Origin: Methanosarcinaceae archaeon | GTDB taxonomy: Archaea; Halobacteriota; Methanosarcinia; Methanosarcinales; Methanosarcinaceae | NCBI GenBank assembly: GCA_020793555.1 | Contig: DQIO01000252.1 | Location: 1-10,096 of the forward strand | Reading direction: 5' to 3' | Length of the DNA stretch: 10,096 nt | Part shown: positions 4,509 to 10,096 of the stretch, piece after piece | How positions within the stretch are numbered: position 1 is the first letter of the stretch | Layout of the letters: every line of letters starts with the position of its first letter | The notes under the pieces: model-generated | What the model was told of the DNA's origin: nothing | Database searches by the model: none | What the model saw: only the letters and a program-made list of their open reading frames with translations | Program-made: the position numbers and the translations under genes

Positions 4509-5474
4509 ATGATAAAAATAACGTCCCCATCCAGACTCCACCTCACACTTATCGACCTCAACGCCGAGATCGGCAGAGTTGATGGCGGTGTAGGAATAAC
4601 GCTGGATTCGCCGCACATACGTATCTCGGCTGAAAAGGCGGATTCCGTAGAAGTGATCGACAAATCATACTTCTCCGACAGAATACAGGCAGCAGCAGAA
4701 GCCATCCTGCCGGATGGTGAAGGCGTCAGGATCACTATTGAAGAAGATATGCCGGACCATGTAGGACTTGGCTCAGGCACCCAGTCGGCATTGTGCGCCG
4801 CTGCGGCTGTTAATGAACTATACGGACTTGGAATGAGTGCAAGAGAACTTGCAATCGCAGTCGGTCGCGGAGGCACGTCAGGCATTGGTGTTGCTTCGTT
4901 TGAAAGCGGCGGGTTTTTGGTGGATGGAGGACACAGGTTTAGCGACAAAGGCGCATTCTCCCCATCTGCTGCAAGTCGTGCAGACCCTGCACCGATCCTG
5001 TTCAGACATGATTTTCCAGATTGGGATATTGTGCTCGCAATTCCCCACACGAAAGGTGCGCATGATGTGCAGGAAGTGGATATATTCAAGCAGGAATGCC
5101 CGATCCCACTGCGTGAAGTACAGGATGTCTCACATACGATCCTGATGCAGATGATGCCTGCGATCATGGAAGGCGACATTGAAAGTTTCGGATGCGCGGT
5201 GAACCATATCCAGACCGTGGGGTTCAAGAAACGGGAGGTTGACCTCCAGCCGCAATCTGTCAGGGATATTATTGAGTTTATGCAGGACAGCGGCACCTAC
5301 GGAGCAGGCATGAGTTCATTTGGACCTGCGGTGTACGGATTTGTTGATAGCAAGACACAAGGTAAGCAGATACAAAAAGACGTGCAAGGTATGCTGGATG
5401 AGACTATTGGCGGCAGTGTTATCATCACACGTGCGAACAACAGAGGCGCAACAATTACAAATACGGAGGCTTGA
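4509..5474 (+). CDS. mptG: Beta-ribofuranosylaminobenzene 5'-phosphate (beta-RFAP) synthase
   Basis: The product is 321 aa, the usual length for this GHMP-fold family. The enzyme joins PRPP to the benzoate precursor (4-aminobenzoate in the classical assay) with loss of CO2 and pyrophosphate. This forms the C-glycoside link of tetrahydromethanopterin, the C1 carrier of methanogenesis. Diagnostic segments are ITSPSRLHLTLIDLN (4-18) with GRVDGGVGI (22-30), the GHMP glycine-rich motif MPDHVGLGSGTQ (81-92), GRGGTSGIGVASFESGGF (119-136), an AIPHTKGAHDVQE stretch, and a C-terminal GTYGAGMSSFGP. ATG 4509 fits the family N-terminus, although no SD is visible, so initiation may be SD-independent. The GGAGG that serves nop5 lies inside its last codons, and the nop5 start follows its stop by one base. 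Cytoplasmic. Confidence 0.93.
   Translation: MIKITSPSRLHLTLIDLNAEIGRVDGGVGITLDSPHIRISAEKADSVEVIDKSYFSDRIQAAAEAILPDGEGVRITIEEDMPDHVGLGSGTQSALCAAAAVNELYGLGMSARELAIAVGRGGTSGIGVASFESGGFLVDGGHRFSDKGAFSPSAASRADPAPILFRHDFPDWDIVLAIPHTKGAHDVQEVDIFKQECPIPLREVQDVSHTILMQMMPAIMEGDIESFGCAVNHIQTVGFKKREVDLQPQSVRDIIEFMQDSGTYGAGMSSFGPAVYGFVDSKTQGKQIQKDVQGMLDETIGGSVIITRANNRGATITNTEA
5465..5469 (+). promoter_or_regulatory. SD that sets the TTG start of nop5
   Basis: GGAGG (5465-5469), inside the end of mptG, lies six bases before TTG 5476. This spacing and the conserved protein beginning (KIITWFGTL) decide the start. The open frame runs back to 5320, but that part translates to unrelated sequence in the shadow of mptG. 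Confidence 0.75.
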
Positions 5475-5475
5475 T

Positions 5476-6501
5476 TTGAAGATTATTACATGGTTTGGAA
5501 CACTTACGCTTGATGACAACGGCAAGTTGTTGGAATGGGATTTGTTCCAAAAGGACACGAATGTTCTTGCAGAGAGTTTGGTCCAGCCAAAAGAAACGGA
5601 AATTGACATACCACCTGCCGGTTTTAACCTTCGCGCTGTTGCAATGGAATGTGGTTTTGTCGCATCGAATGACGAATACAACAATCTTCTTCGGGATGTG
5701 AGCATCCGTGCAGCAAAGCAACAAATATCAAGCGGCACGCCGGACATGGGTGTCATTCAGGCGGTTGAGGCGTTGGATGATATTGATGAGACTACAAACA
5801 CCTTGTCCGAACGGTTGGCGGAATGGAATGGAATGTACTTCCCTGAAGTGGGTCTGTCCTCAGAACCGCTTGCAAGGTTTGTTGCAAAATATGGTTCAAG
5901 GTCTAATGTCTTGCCTGACGATAATCTATATGAGAAAGCGACTTCTTCGATGGGAGCTGAACTTACGGGTTTGGACGAGAAACTTGTCAAGGGTTTTGCA
6001 GATAATATATGCACATTGTACGACAGCCGAAGCCGTATCGAAGAGTATCTTGTAAAAAGTATGGAAATCACTGCACCGAATCTTGTCAATATTGCAGGTG
6101 CACTTATCGGTGCACGATTGGTTAGCATGGCAGGTGGACTTGAAAAACTTGCACGTTTTCCATCAAGCACAATTCAGGTGATCGGTGCGAACAGGGCGCT
6201 TTTCAAACATCTGCGCGCACGAGCGCCGTCACCGAAACATGGAATTATATTCAACAATCCAATAATCAAAAACGCGCCCTGGTGGCAGAGGGGAAAGATA
6301 TCACGTGCGTTTGCCGCAAAGATAACGCTTGCAGTACGCATGGATGTGTATTCAGGTGAACTGAATGAGTCAATAAAGACCGAACTTGACGCGAAGATCG
6401 AGAGTATCAAGGCAGCCAACCCAAGACCACCTAAACGGGAAAATAAGAATAAGAACAAAGGCGGCAAGGGACGAAAACAAAAAGCGGGAGGCAGGAGATA
6501 G
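5476..6501 (+). CDS. nop5: Nop5 (Nop56/58-like) core protein of box C/D sRNPs
   Basis: The product is 341 aa from TTG 5476. Nop5 bridges fibrillarin and L7Ae on box C/D guide RNAs in the complex that 2'-O-methylates rRNA and tRNA. The N-terminal domain (MKIITWFGTLTLDDNG ... to about 100) binds fibrillarin. A helical coiled-coil region follows and includes LSERLAEWNGMYFPEVG (110-126). The Nop domain is very clear: APNLVNIAGALIGARLVSMAGG (200-221), FPSSTIQVIGANRALFKHL (228-246), PSPKHGIIF (251-259) and WQRGKISRAFAAK (270-282). The last 25 residues are a basic, low-complexity tail (KRENKNKNKGGKGRKQKAGGRR), common in the family and likely to bind RNA. Its TAG abuts the ATG of the fibrillarin gene, so partner proteins are made from one mRNA. 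Cytoplasmic. Confidence 0.95.
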   Translation: MKIITWFGTLTLDDNGKLLEWDLFQKDTNVLAESLVQPKETEIDIPPAGFNLRAVAMECGFVASNDEYNNLLRDVSIRAAKQQISSGTPDMGVIQAVEALDDIDETTNTLSERLAEWNGMYFPEVGLSSEPLARFVAKYGSRSNVLPDDNLYEKATSSMGAELTGLDEKLVKGFADNICTLYDSRSRIEEYLVKSMEITAPNLVNIAGALIGARLVSMAGGLEKLARFPSSTIQVIGANRALFKHLRARAPSPKHGIIFNNPIIKNAPWWQRGKISRAFAAKITLAVRMDVYSGELNESIKTELDAKIESIKAANPRPPKRENKNKNKGGKGRKQKAGGRR

Positions 6502-7191
6502 ATGGCAGCAAAAGAAGTATCCGCCGGAATTTTTGAGATCACAGAAAGGGGCGGCAAGCAACTTGCCACGATAAATCTTGTCCCCGGTGCGAGTGTTTAT
6601 GGGGAGAAACTCATCGAGATAAAGGGTTGTGAATATCGGATATGGAACCCAAAACGCAGCAAACTTGCCGCAATGGTGATCAAAAAGTTCAACATACCGA
6701 TAAAACGAGATTCAAAGGTGCTGTATCTGGGTGCAGCATCGGGTACGACCGTAAGCCATGTTTCCGATATAGTTTCAGACGGCATCGTATATGCCGTGGA
6801 ATTCTCACCGCGTACTATGAGGGATTTGATTGGACTTTGTGACGAACGTCCAAATATTATACCGATACTTGCAGATGCCAACAGACCACAAGCGTATGCA
6901 CATATCGTCGAGGAAGTGGATGTGATCTTTCAGGATGTCGCACAGCCAAACCAGAGTGAGATCGCAGCAGTGAATGTGAAACGGTTTCTGAAAAGTGACG
7001 GTCATCTGTTGCTTTCGATCAAGGCTCGAAGTATTGATACTGTTGCAAATCCGAAAAAGGTATTCAAGGAAGAAGTCAGGAAACTGGAACATGACTTTGA
7101 TGTCGGGTTTGAGGTGCTGGATAGTCGGGAACTTATGCCGTTTCATGAGGACCATCTTGGGGTTATGGCAAGAGTGCGTCCTGCACTCTAA
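6502..7191 (+). CDS. flpA: Fibrillarin-like rRNA/tRNA 2'-O-methyltransferase
   Basis: The product is 229 aa, standard for archaeal fibrillarin. It transfers methyl from S-adenosylmethionine to ribose 2'-OH at sites chosen by box C/D RNAs, working with Nop5 and L7Ae. The N-terminal beta domain contains the conserved YRIWNPKRSKLAA (45-57). The Rossmann-like methyltransferase domain has SAM motif I VLYLGAASGTTVSH (73-86), acidic E100 in YAVEFSPRTMRDL, DANRP (125-129), VIFQDVAQPNQ (141-151) and LSIKARSID (171-179) with the probable catalytic lysine K174. ATG 6502 follows the nop5 stop without a gap, and AGGAG (6493-6497) inside nop5 serves as its SD. It is the last gene of the mptG-nop5-flpA unit and converges with trpA, with 28 bases between stops and no + strand hairpin. 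Confidence 0.96.
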   Translation: MAAKEVSAGIFEITERGGKQLATINLVPGASVYGEKLIEIKGCEYRIWNPKRSKLAAMVIKKFNIPIKRDSKVLYLGAASGTTVSHVSDIVSDGIVYAVEFSPRTMRDLIGLCDERPNIIPILADANRPQAYAHIVEEVDVIFQDVAQPNQSEIAAVNVKRFLKSDGHLLLSIKARSIDTVANPKKVFKEEVRKLEHDFDVGFEVLDSRELMPFHEDHLGVMARVRPAL

Positions 7192-7195
7192 TTTC

Positions 7196-7219
7196 ACCTA
7201 AACAAACAAATAATTTCCA
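7196..7219 (-). terminator. Possible U-rich terminator after trpA
   Basis: Read on the minus strand, the bases after the trpA TAA are T-rich (TTATTTGTTTGTTTAG) with no hairpin. Archaeal RNA polymerase can stop at such U-rich tracts. The gap is only 28 bp and is shared with the end of flpA, so the two convergent transcripts may overlap. Confidence 0.3.
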
Positions 7220-8005
7220 TTATCGCTTTGCTGACAATATCCCGTCTTTCAACTCTTTTGCAAGTGCTTCAAGCCGTGCGTTTACATCAATGCCGGATGC
7301 GATGATGTCCACAAATGCAGAACCTACAATAACACCATCAGCACCGTCTTCCACAACCTCTTTTGCCTGCTTTCCATTTGAGATGCCAAATCCCACGGCT
7401 TTTGGAATGTTGGTCTTAACACGTGACAACAGTTTGTTTGTGCTCTCTGCAACATCACTGCGTGCGCCCGTAACTCCCACTCTGGAAACAAGATACATAA
7501 AACCCGAGCCATGTTCGAGTATCATGTTGATCCTTTCCTCTGTGGTAGTGGGTGCGATAAGGAATATAAAATCTACGTTATTCCTGACGCAACATTCTGC
7601 CAATTCTTCAGATTCCTCAACGGGAAGGTCGGGTACGATTATACCACTGATGCCTGCATCATTACAATCGAGCACGAACTTTTCAATTCCGCGTTTGAAT
7701 ATCAGGTTGTAGTATGTCATGCATACAAGCGGAACCTCTACATCCAATGATGCTAACATTTCAAAGTACTTATCAGAGTTCATGCCCGCTGAAAGTGCTC
7801 TCTCAGATGCTGCCTGAATGGTTGGTCCATCAGCGACCGGATCTGAGAATGGTAATCCAAGTTCAACAATATCGGCACCACCACGGATGAGTGCCTGCAC
7901 AATACCTTCTGTTGCATCTGATGTAGGATCGCCTGCACATACGTATGCGATAAGGGCACTTTCACCGCGTGCCCGAAGTTCTAAAAACTTGTCAGGGATG
8001 TTCAT
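7220..8005 (-). CDS. trpA: Tryptophan synthase alpha subunit
   Basis: The product is 261 aa, typical for TrpA. It cleaves indole-3-glycerol phosphate to indole and glyceraldehyde 3-phosphate and passes indole to the beta subunit. The TIM-barrel signatures are intact: IAYVCAGDP (19-27), then DIVELGLPFSDPVADGPTIQ (45-64) with the catalytic acids E48 and D59. Further on are PLVCMTYYN, GISGIIVPDLPVEE, FIFLIAPTT, FMYLVSRVGVTGAR and the phosphate-binding GFGISNGKQA ... GADGVIVGSAFV. ATG at 8003-8005 shares its A with the trpB stop (TGATG), so the two are translationally coupled, which suits their alpha-2 beta-2 complex. A G-rich run just before the trpB stop can act as SD. No key residue is missing. 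Confidence 0.97.
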   Translation of the reverse strand: MNIPDKFLELRARGESALIAYVCAGDPTSDATEGIVQALIRGGADIVELGLPFSDPVADGPTIQAASERALSAGMNSDKYFEMLASLDVEVPLVCMTYYNLIFKRGIEKFVLDCNDAGISGIIVPDLPVEESEELAECCVRNNVDFIFLIAPTTTEERINMILEHGSGFMYLVSRVGVTGARSDVAESTNKLLSRVKTNIPKAVGFGISNGKQAKEVVEDGADGVIVGSAFVDIIASGIDVNARLEALAKELKDGILSAKR

Positions 8006-9192
8006 CAGTTGCCCCCCTTCTCAAGATTTATCACAGTTTCAAGGTCCTTGTCGCCCCTGCCTGACAGGTTAATAACCACAACGTCACCCAATTCACCGGA
8101 TTCTGCCGCTTTCATCACGTATGCGAGAGCATGGGACGATTCAAGTGCCGGGATGATTCCTTCCATGCGGCTCAGTTCATGGAATGCTTCCAAAGCTTCA
8201 TCATCATCGGCATGGCAAGGTGTAAGTCTGCCGATGTCGGCAAGATATGCAAGTTCAGGACCTACTCCTGAATAATCCAATCCCGCGGAAATTGAATGTG
8301 ATTCTAGGATCTGCCCGTATTTGTCCTGTAGTATGCGGGTGCGTGCGCCATGAAGGACACCATCCTCGCCAACACACAGTGATGCAGAGTGAAGTGCCGC
8401 ATGTTTTGTGGTGGTCATACCGCTACCACCTGCTTCTACTGCAAAAAGTTTTATATCCTTTTCTTCTACGAAAGGGTGGAATATTCCCATGGCATTGCTG
8501 CCGCCGCCTGTGCATGCGACAATGGAATCAGGATATCGTCCTTCTTTTTCCATGATCTGCTCCTTGACCTCATTACCGATCACGCTCTGGAAATCGCGTA
8601 CTATCATGGGGTATGGATGTGGACCAACAACAGAACCTATCAGGTAGTGTGTGTTCCCCACATTTGTCACCCAGTCGCGAAGGGCTTCATTGATGGCATC
8701 CTTGAGTGTCTTTGAACCGGATTCAACCGTATGCACTTCCGTACCCATGAGTTTCATCCGGTACACATTCATGAGTTGCCGCTTTATATCCTTTGCACCC
8801 ATATACACCACAGTATCAAATCCCATATTTGCACCTGTCATAGCAGTTGCAGTGCCATGCTGTCCGGCGCCGGTTTCAGCGACAATCCGTGTCTTTCCCA
8901 TGTACTTTGCAAGAAGACTCTGTCCTATTGTGTTATTCAACTTGTGGGCGCCGCCGTGTACAAGATCCTCACGTTTGAGGTATATGCGCGTACCATATTT
9001 TTTGCTAAGGTTCTTTGCAAAATATAGTGGCGTCTCCCTGCCTGCAAAATCTTTCAAGTAATAATCAAGTTCCTTGAGGAATTCGGGATCGTCTTTGTAG
9101 CGCTGGTACCCTTCTTCAAGTTCCGCAAGGGCTGGCATCAGTATTTCAGGCACGAACTGCCCGCCGTATTTGCCGTATAAGGATGTTGTCAT
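8005..9192 (-). CDS. trpB: Tryptophan synthase beta subunit
   Basis: The product is 395 aa, the size of the major TrpB1 type that partners TrpA. It condenses indole with L-serine to L-tryptophan using pyridoxal phosphate. The start [22 protein letters not shown] is canonical. The PLP lysine is K84 in HGGAHKLNN (79-87), the catalytic glutamate E106 lies in [10 protein letters not shown], and the PLP phosphate loop is TGGGSNAMG. The segment from [16 protein letters not shown] to [14 protein letters not shown] carries the family-typical communication region. ATG 9190-9192 has the SD GGAG (9199-9202 on the minus strand) six bases upstream. It overlaps trpA by one base and lies 152 bp downstream of the PspC-domain gene, a gap holding a candidate TRP box. 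Confidence 0.97.
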   Translation of the reverse strand: MTTSLYGKYGGQFVPEILMPALAELEEGYQRYKDDPEFLKELDYYLKDFAGRETPLYFAKNLSKKYGTRIYLKREDLVHGGAHKLNNTIGQSLLAKYMGKTRIVAETGAGQHGTATAMTGANMGFDTVVYMGAKDIKRQLMNVYRMKLMGTEVHTVESGSKTLKDAINEALRDWVTNVGNTHYLIGSVVGPHPYPMIVRDFQSVIGNEVKEQIMEKEGRYPDSIVACTGGGSNAMGIFHPFVEEKDIKLFAVEAGGSGMTTTKHAALHSASLCVGEDGVLHGARTRILQDKYGQILESHSISAGLDYSGVGPELAYLADIGRLTPCHADDDEALEAFHELSRMEGIIPALESSHALAYVMKAAESGELGDVVVINLSGRGDKDLETVINLEKGGN

Positions 9193-9202
9193 TATATGCT
9201 CC

Positions 9203-9208
9203 TGTACA
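9203..9208 (-). promoter_or_regulatory. Candidate TRP box (TGTACA) before trpB
   Basis: TGTACA, the TRP-box sequence bound by the repressor TrpY in Methanothermobacter trp regulation, lies one base before the trpB SD (in transcription order). A near match (TGTACT on the + strand, 9262-9267) lies 59 bp further upstream. If transcription of trpBA starts in this gap, a repressor here could act on it. A lone hexamer has a few percent chance of appearing in such a gap, so this is tentative. Confidence 0.3.
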
Positions 9209-9344
9209 TGTTATATTTTGAATTACTAAATTATGTTATTAATCTATGCTTAAACAGAAATTGTACTATGCATGAAACTCAAACCAACGCGGAGCGTATC
9301 GGCGGTTGTTTTTTTACTTTTTTGTTCATTTGAATCACATTTCA

Positions 9345-9533
9345 TCACCATGGGTGCTGAGGTATTACTATCCATGCAATAATGTATGCCAATATCCCAC
9401 TGCCACCGGCCAGTGTGAACACGATCCACAAGAGCCTGATAAATGTCGGGTCCATATCAAAATATTCACCCAAACCGCCGCATACGCCTGCGATCATGGA
9501 GTTGTTTCTTGACCTGTATAATCGTTTCTTCAT
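9345..9533 (-). CDS. Small PspC-domain membrane protein
   Basis: The product is 62 aa and is nearly all PspC domain. KKRLYRSRNNSMIAGVCGGLGEYFDMDPTFIRLLW is the signature, with the conserved GVCGGLGEYF (17-26) and DPTFIRLLW. It leads into a hydrophobic segment or hairpin, IVFTLAGGSGILAYIIAWIVIP (about 37-58). In bacteria PspC proteins sense or buffer membrane stress; stand-alone short forms in archaea have no settled role. The ATG overlaps the trpC stop as ATGA (9530-9533), so the gene is probably translated by reinitiation from trpC. It is therefore co-expressed with tryptophan genes despite having no obvious place in the pathway. Minus-strand DNA after its stop shows no terminator, so readthrough into trpBA is possible. 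Confidence 0.9.
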   Translation of the reverse strand: MKKRLYRSRNNSMIAGVCGGLGEYFDMDPTFIRLLWIVFTLAGGSGILAYIIAWIVIPQHPW

Positions 9534-10096
9534 GTTGAACCCTCGACCATTTCTTTTGTTTTGGAGTACACATCACTGCTTTTAATAATTGCGGTTCCAA
9601 TGAGAATTGCATCTGCACCTGCAGAAATGACGCGATTGATGTCATCTTTATTGTGAACGCCGCTCTCGCTTATGATGACATGTTGGGTTCTATTATTTTC
9701 GTCGAAATTCCTGATAATTGGTGCAAGACGAACGGTAGTTTGCAGGTCAACTTCAAGCGTGCCAAGGTCTCGGTTATTGATGCCAATAACTCTTGCCGTG
9801 GTTTTCAATGCATTGTTAAGTTCATCTTCATTATGAACTTCAACAAGAGGTTCAAACCCTTTTGACTGTGCGAGTAGGACAAATGATTCAAGTTTATCCC
9901 CAAGTGCGCCTGCGATTAAGAGTATAAGGTCGCTCTTTGTCTCATCCATTTGAATTTCATCGATTATAAAATCTTTTCGAAGTACTGGAATGGATGTGCT
10001 ATTTCTGGCACTTTTAAGGTTCCCGATCGATCCGTTGAAAAAATCAGGTTCGGTCAGGACAGAGATTGCAACAGCTCCGCCGCGCTCCATCTCTTT
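9530..10096 (-). CDS. trpC: Indole-3-glycerol-phosphate synthase, N-terminus outside window
   Basis: The frame runs off the right edge, and the 188 residues present are the C-terminal part of an enzyme of about 250-260 aa. It closes the indole ring from carboxyphenylaminodeoxyribulose phosphate with loss of CO2, giving the TrpA substrate. Recognisable barrel segments are RGGAVAISVLTEPDFFNGS, PVLRKDFIIDEIQ (with the catalytic lysine), SDLILLIAGAL, FEPLVEVHNEDELNNAL, VIGINNRDLGTLEVD, VIISESGV and GADAILIGTAI (phosphate binding). The internal methionine at 10090 is not the start: the frame continues with K-E to the edge, and the first third of the fold is missing from the window. The C-terminus overlaps the PspC-domain gene by four bases. 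Key residues in the visible part are intact. Confidence 0.95.
   Translation of the reverse strand, partial: KEMERGGAVAISVLTEPDFFNGSIGNLKSARNSTSIPVLRKDFIIDEIQMDETKSDLILLIAGALGDKLESFVLLAQSKGFEPLVEVHNEDELNNALKTTARVIGINNRDLGTLEVDLQTTVRLAPIIRNFDENNRTQHVIISESGVHNKDDINRVISAGADAILIGTAIIKSSDVYSKTKEMVEGST

Noticed and set aside
4412..5296. Long (294-codon) minus-strand open frame over mptG
   Set aside because: It lies fully antisense to a clear family member and its translation is Ser/Pro/Ile-rich low-complexity shadow with no SD or homology pattern.
8651..9061. 136-codon plus-strand open frame across trpB
   Set aside because: Antisense shadow of a highly conserved gene, with Cys/Arg/Pro-rich translation and no supporting signals.
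9283..9323. Plus-strand terminator (CAACGC/GCGGTTG then T-runs)
   Set aside because: The stem needs a bulge and a long loop, and no plus-strand gene lies upstream for it to terminate; on the minus strand there is no T-run.
9203..9344. trp leader peptide or attenuator
   Set aside because: Short minus-strand frames in the gap contain no tandem Trp codons, and no alternative hairpin with a T-run is present.
9300..9350. Box C/D guide RNA suggested by TGATGA on the minus strand
   Set aside because: The TGATGA spans the PspC stop codon, and no matching D box (CTGA) lies at a suitable distance.

Overview
The window looks like part of a chromosome from a methanogenic archaeon, most likely a methylotrophic member of the Methanosarcinales. 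Nop5 and fibrillarin place it in the Archaea. A beta-RFAP synthase (methanopterin biosynthesis) points to a methanogen or close relative, and promoters and start contexts look archaeal (TATA box about 27 nt before a leaderless ATG, GGAGG-type Shine-Dalgarno sites, TTG starts). The genus cannot be fixed from the sequence alone.

The left part (about 1-4200) looks accessory. It begins with the tail of an unidentified frame, then a tiny self-contained unit at 169-369: TATA-like box, 44-codon frame, strong terminator. Next is a membrane-anchored protein of unknown function whose SD starts one base after that terminator. A tandem pair of divergent paralogues of about 180 aa follows, closed by three 25-bp tandem repeats and an 8-bp-stem terminator. 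After it come a GerW/YtfJ-type protein and a DUF2953-type membrane protein, a pair better known from spore-forming Firmicutes. Last is a VapB-VapC-like toxin-antitoxin module with a leaderless-type promoter and a palindrome lying on the predicted transcription start.

A 317-bp AT-rich spacer (4192-4508) holds a 12-bp tandem repeat and two related GC-rich motifs in opposite orientation. It separates the accessory part from the core genes.

The right part is housekeeping. On the + strand, mptG, nop5 and flpA are packed with 1-nt and 0-nt gaps, so one-carbon cofactor synthesis appears co-transcribed with the two protein partners of the box C/D RNA 2'-O-methyltransferase. On the - strand, converging with them, is a trp gene block in transcription order trpC (N-terminus outside the window), a 62-aa PspC-domain membrane protein joined to trpC by an ATGA overlap, a 152-bp gap, then trpB and trpA overlapping by one base. 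The gap carries a TGTACA hexamer next to the trpB SD and a near-match 59 bp upstream, which are candidate TrpY-type TRP boxes.
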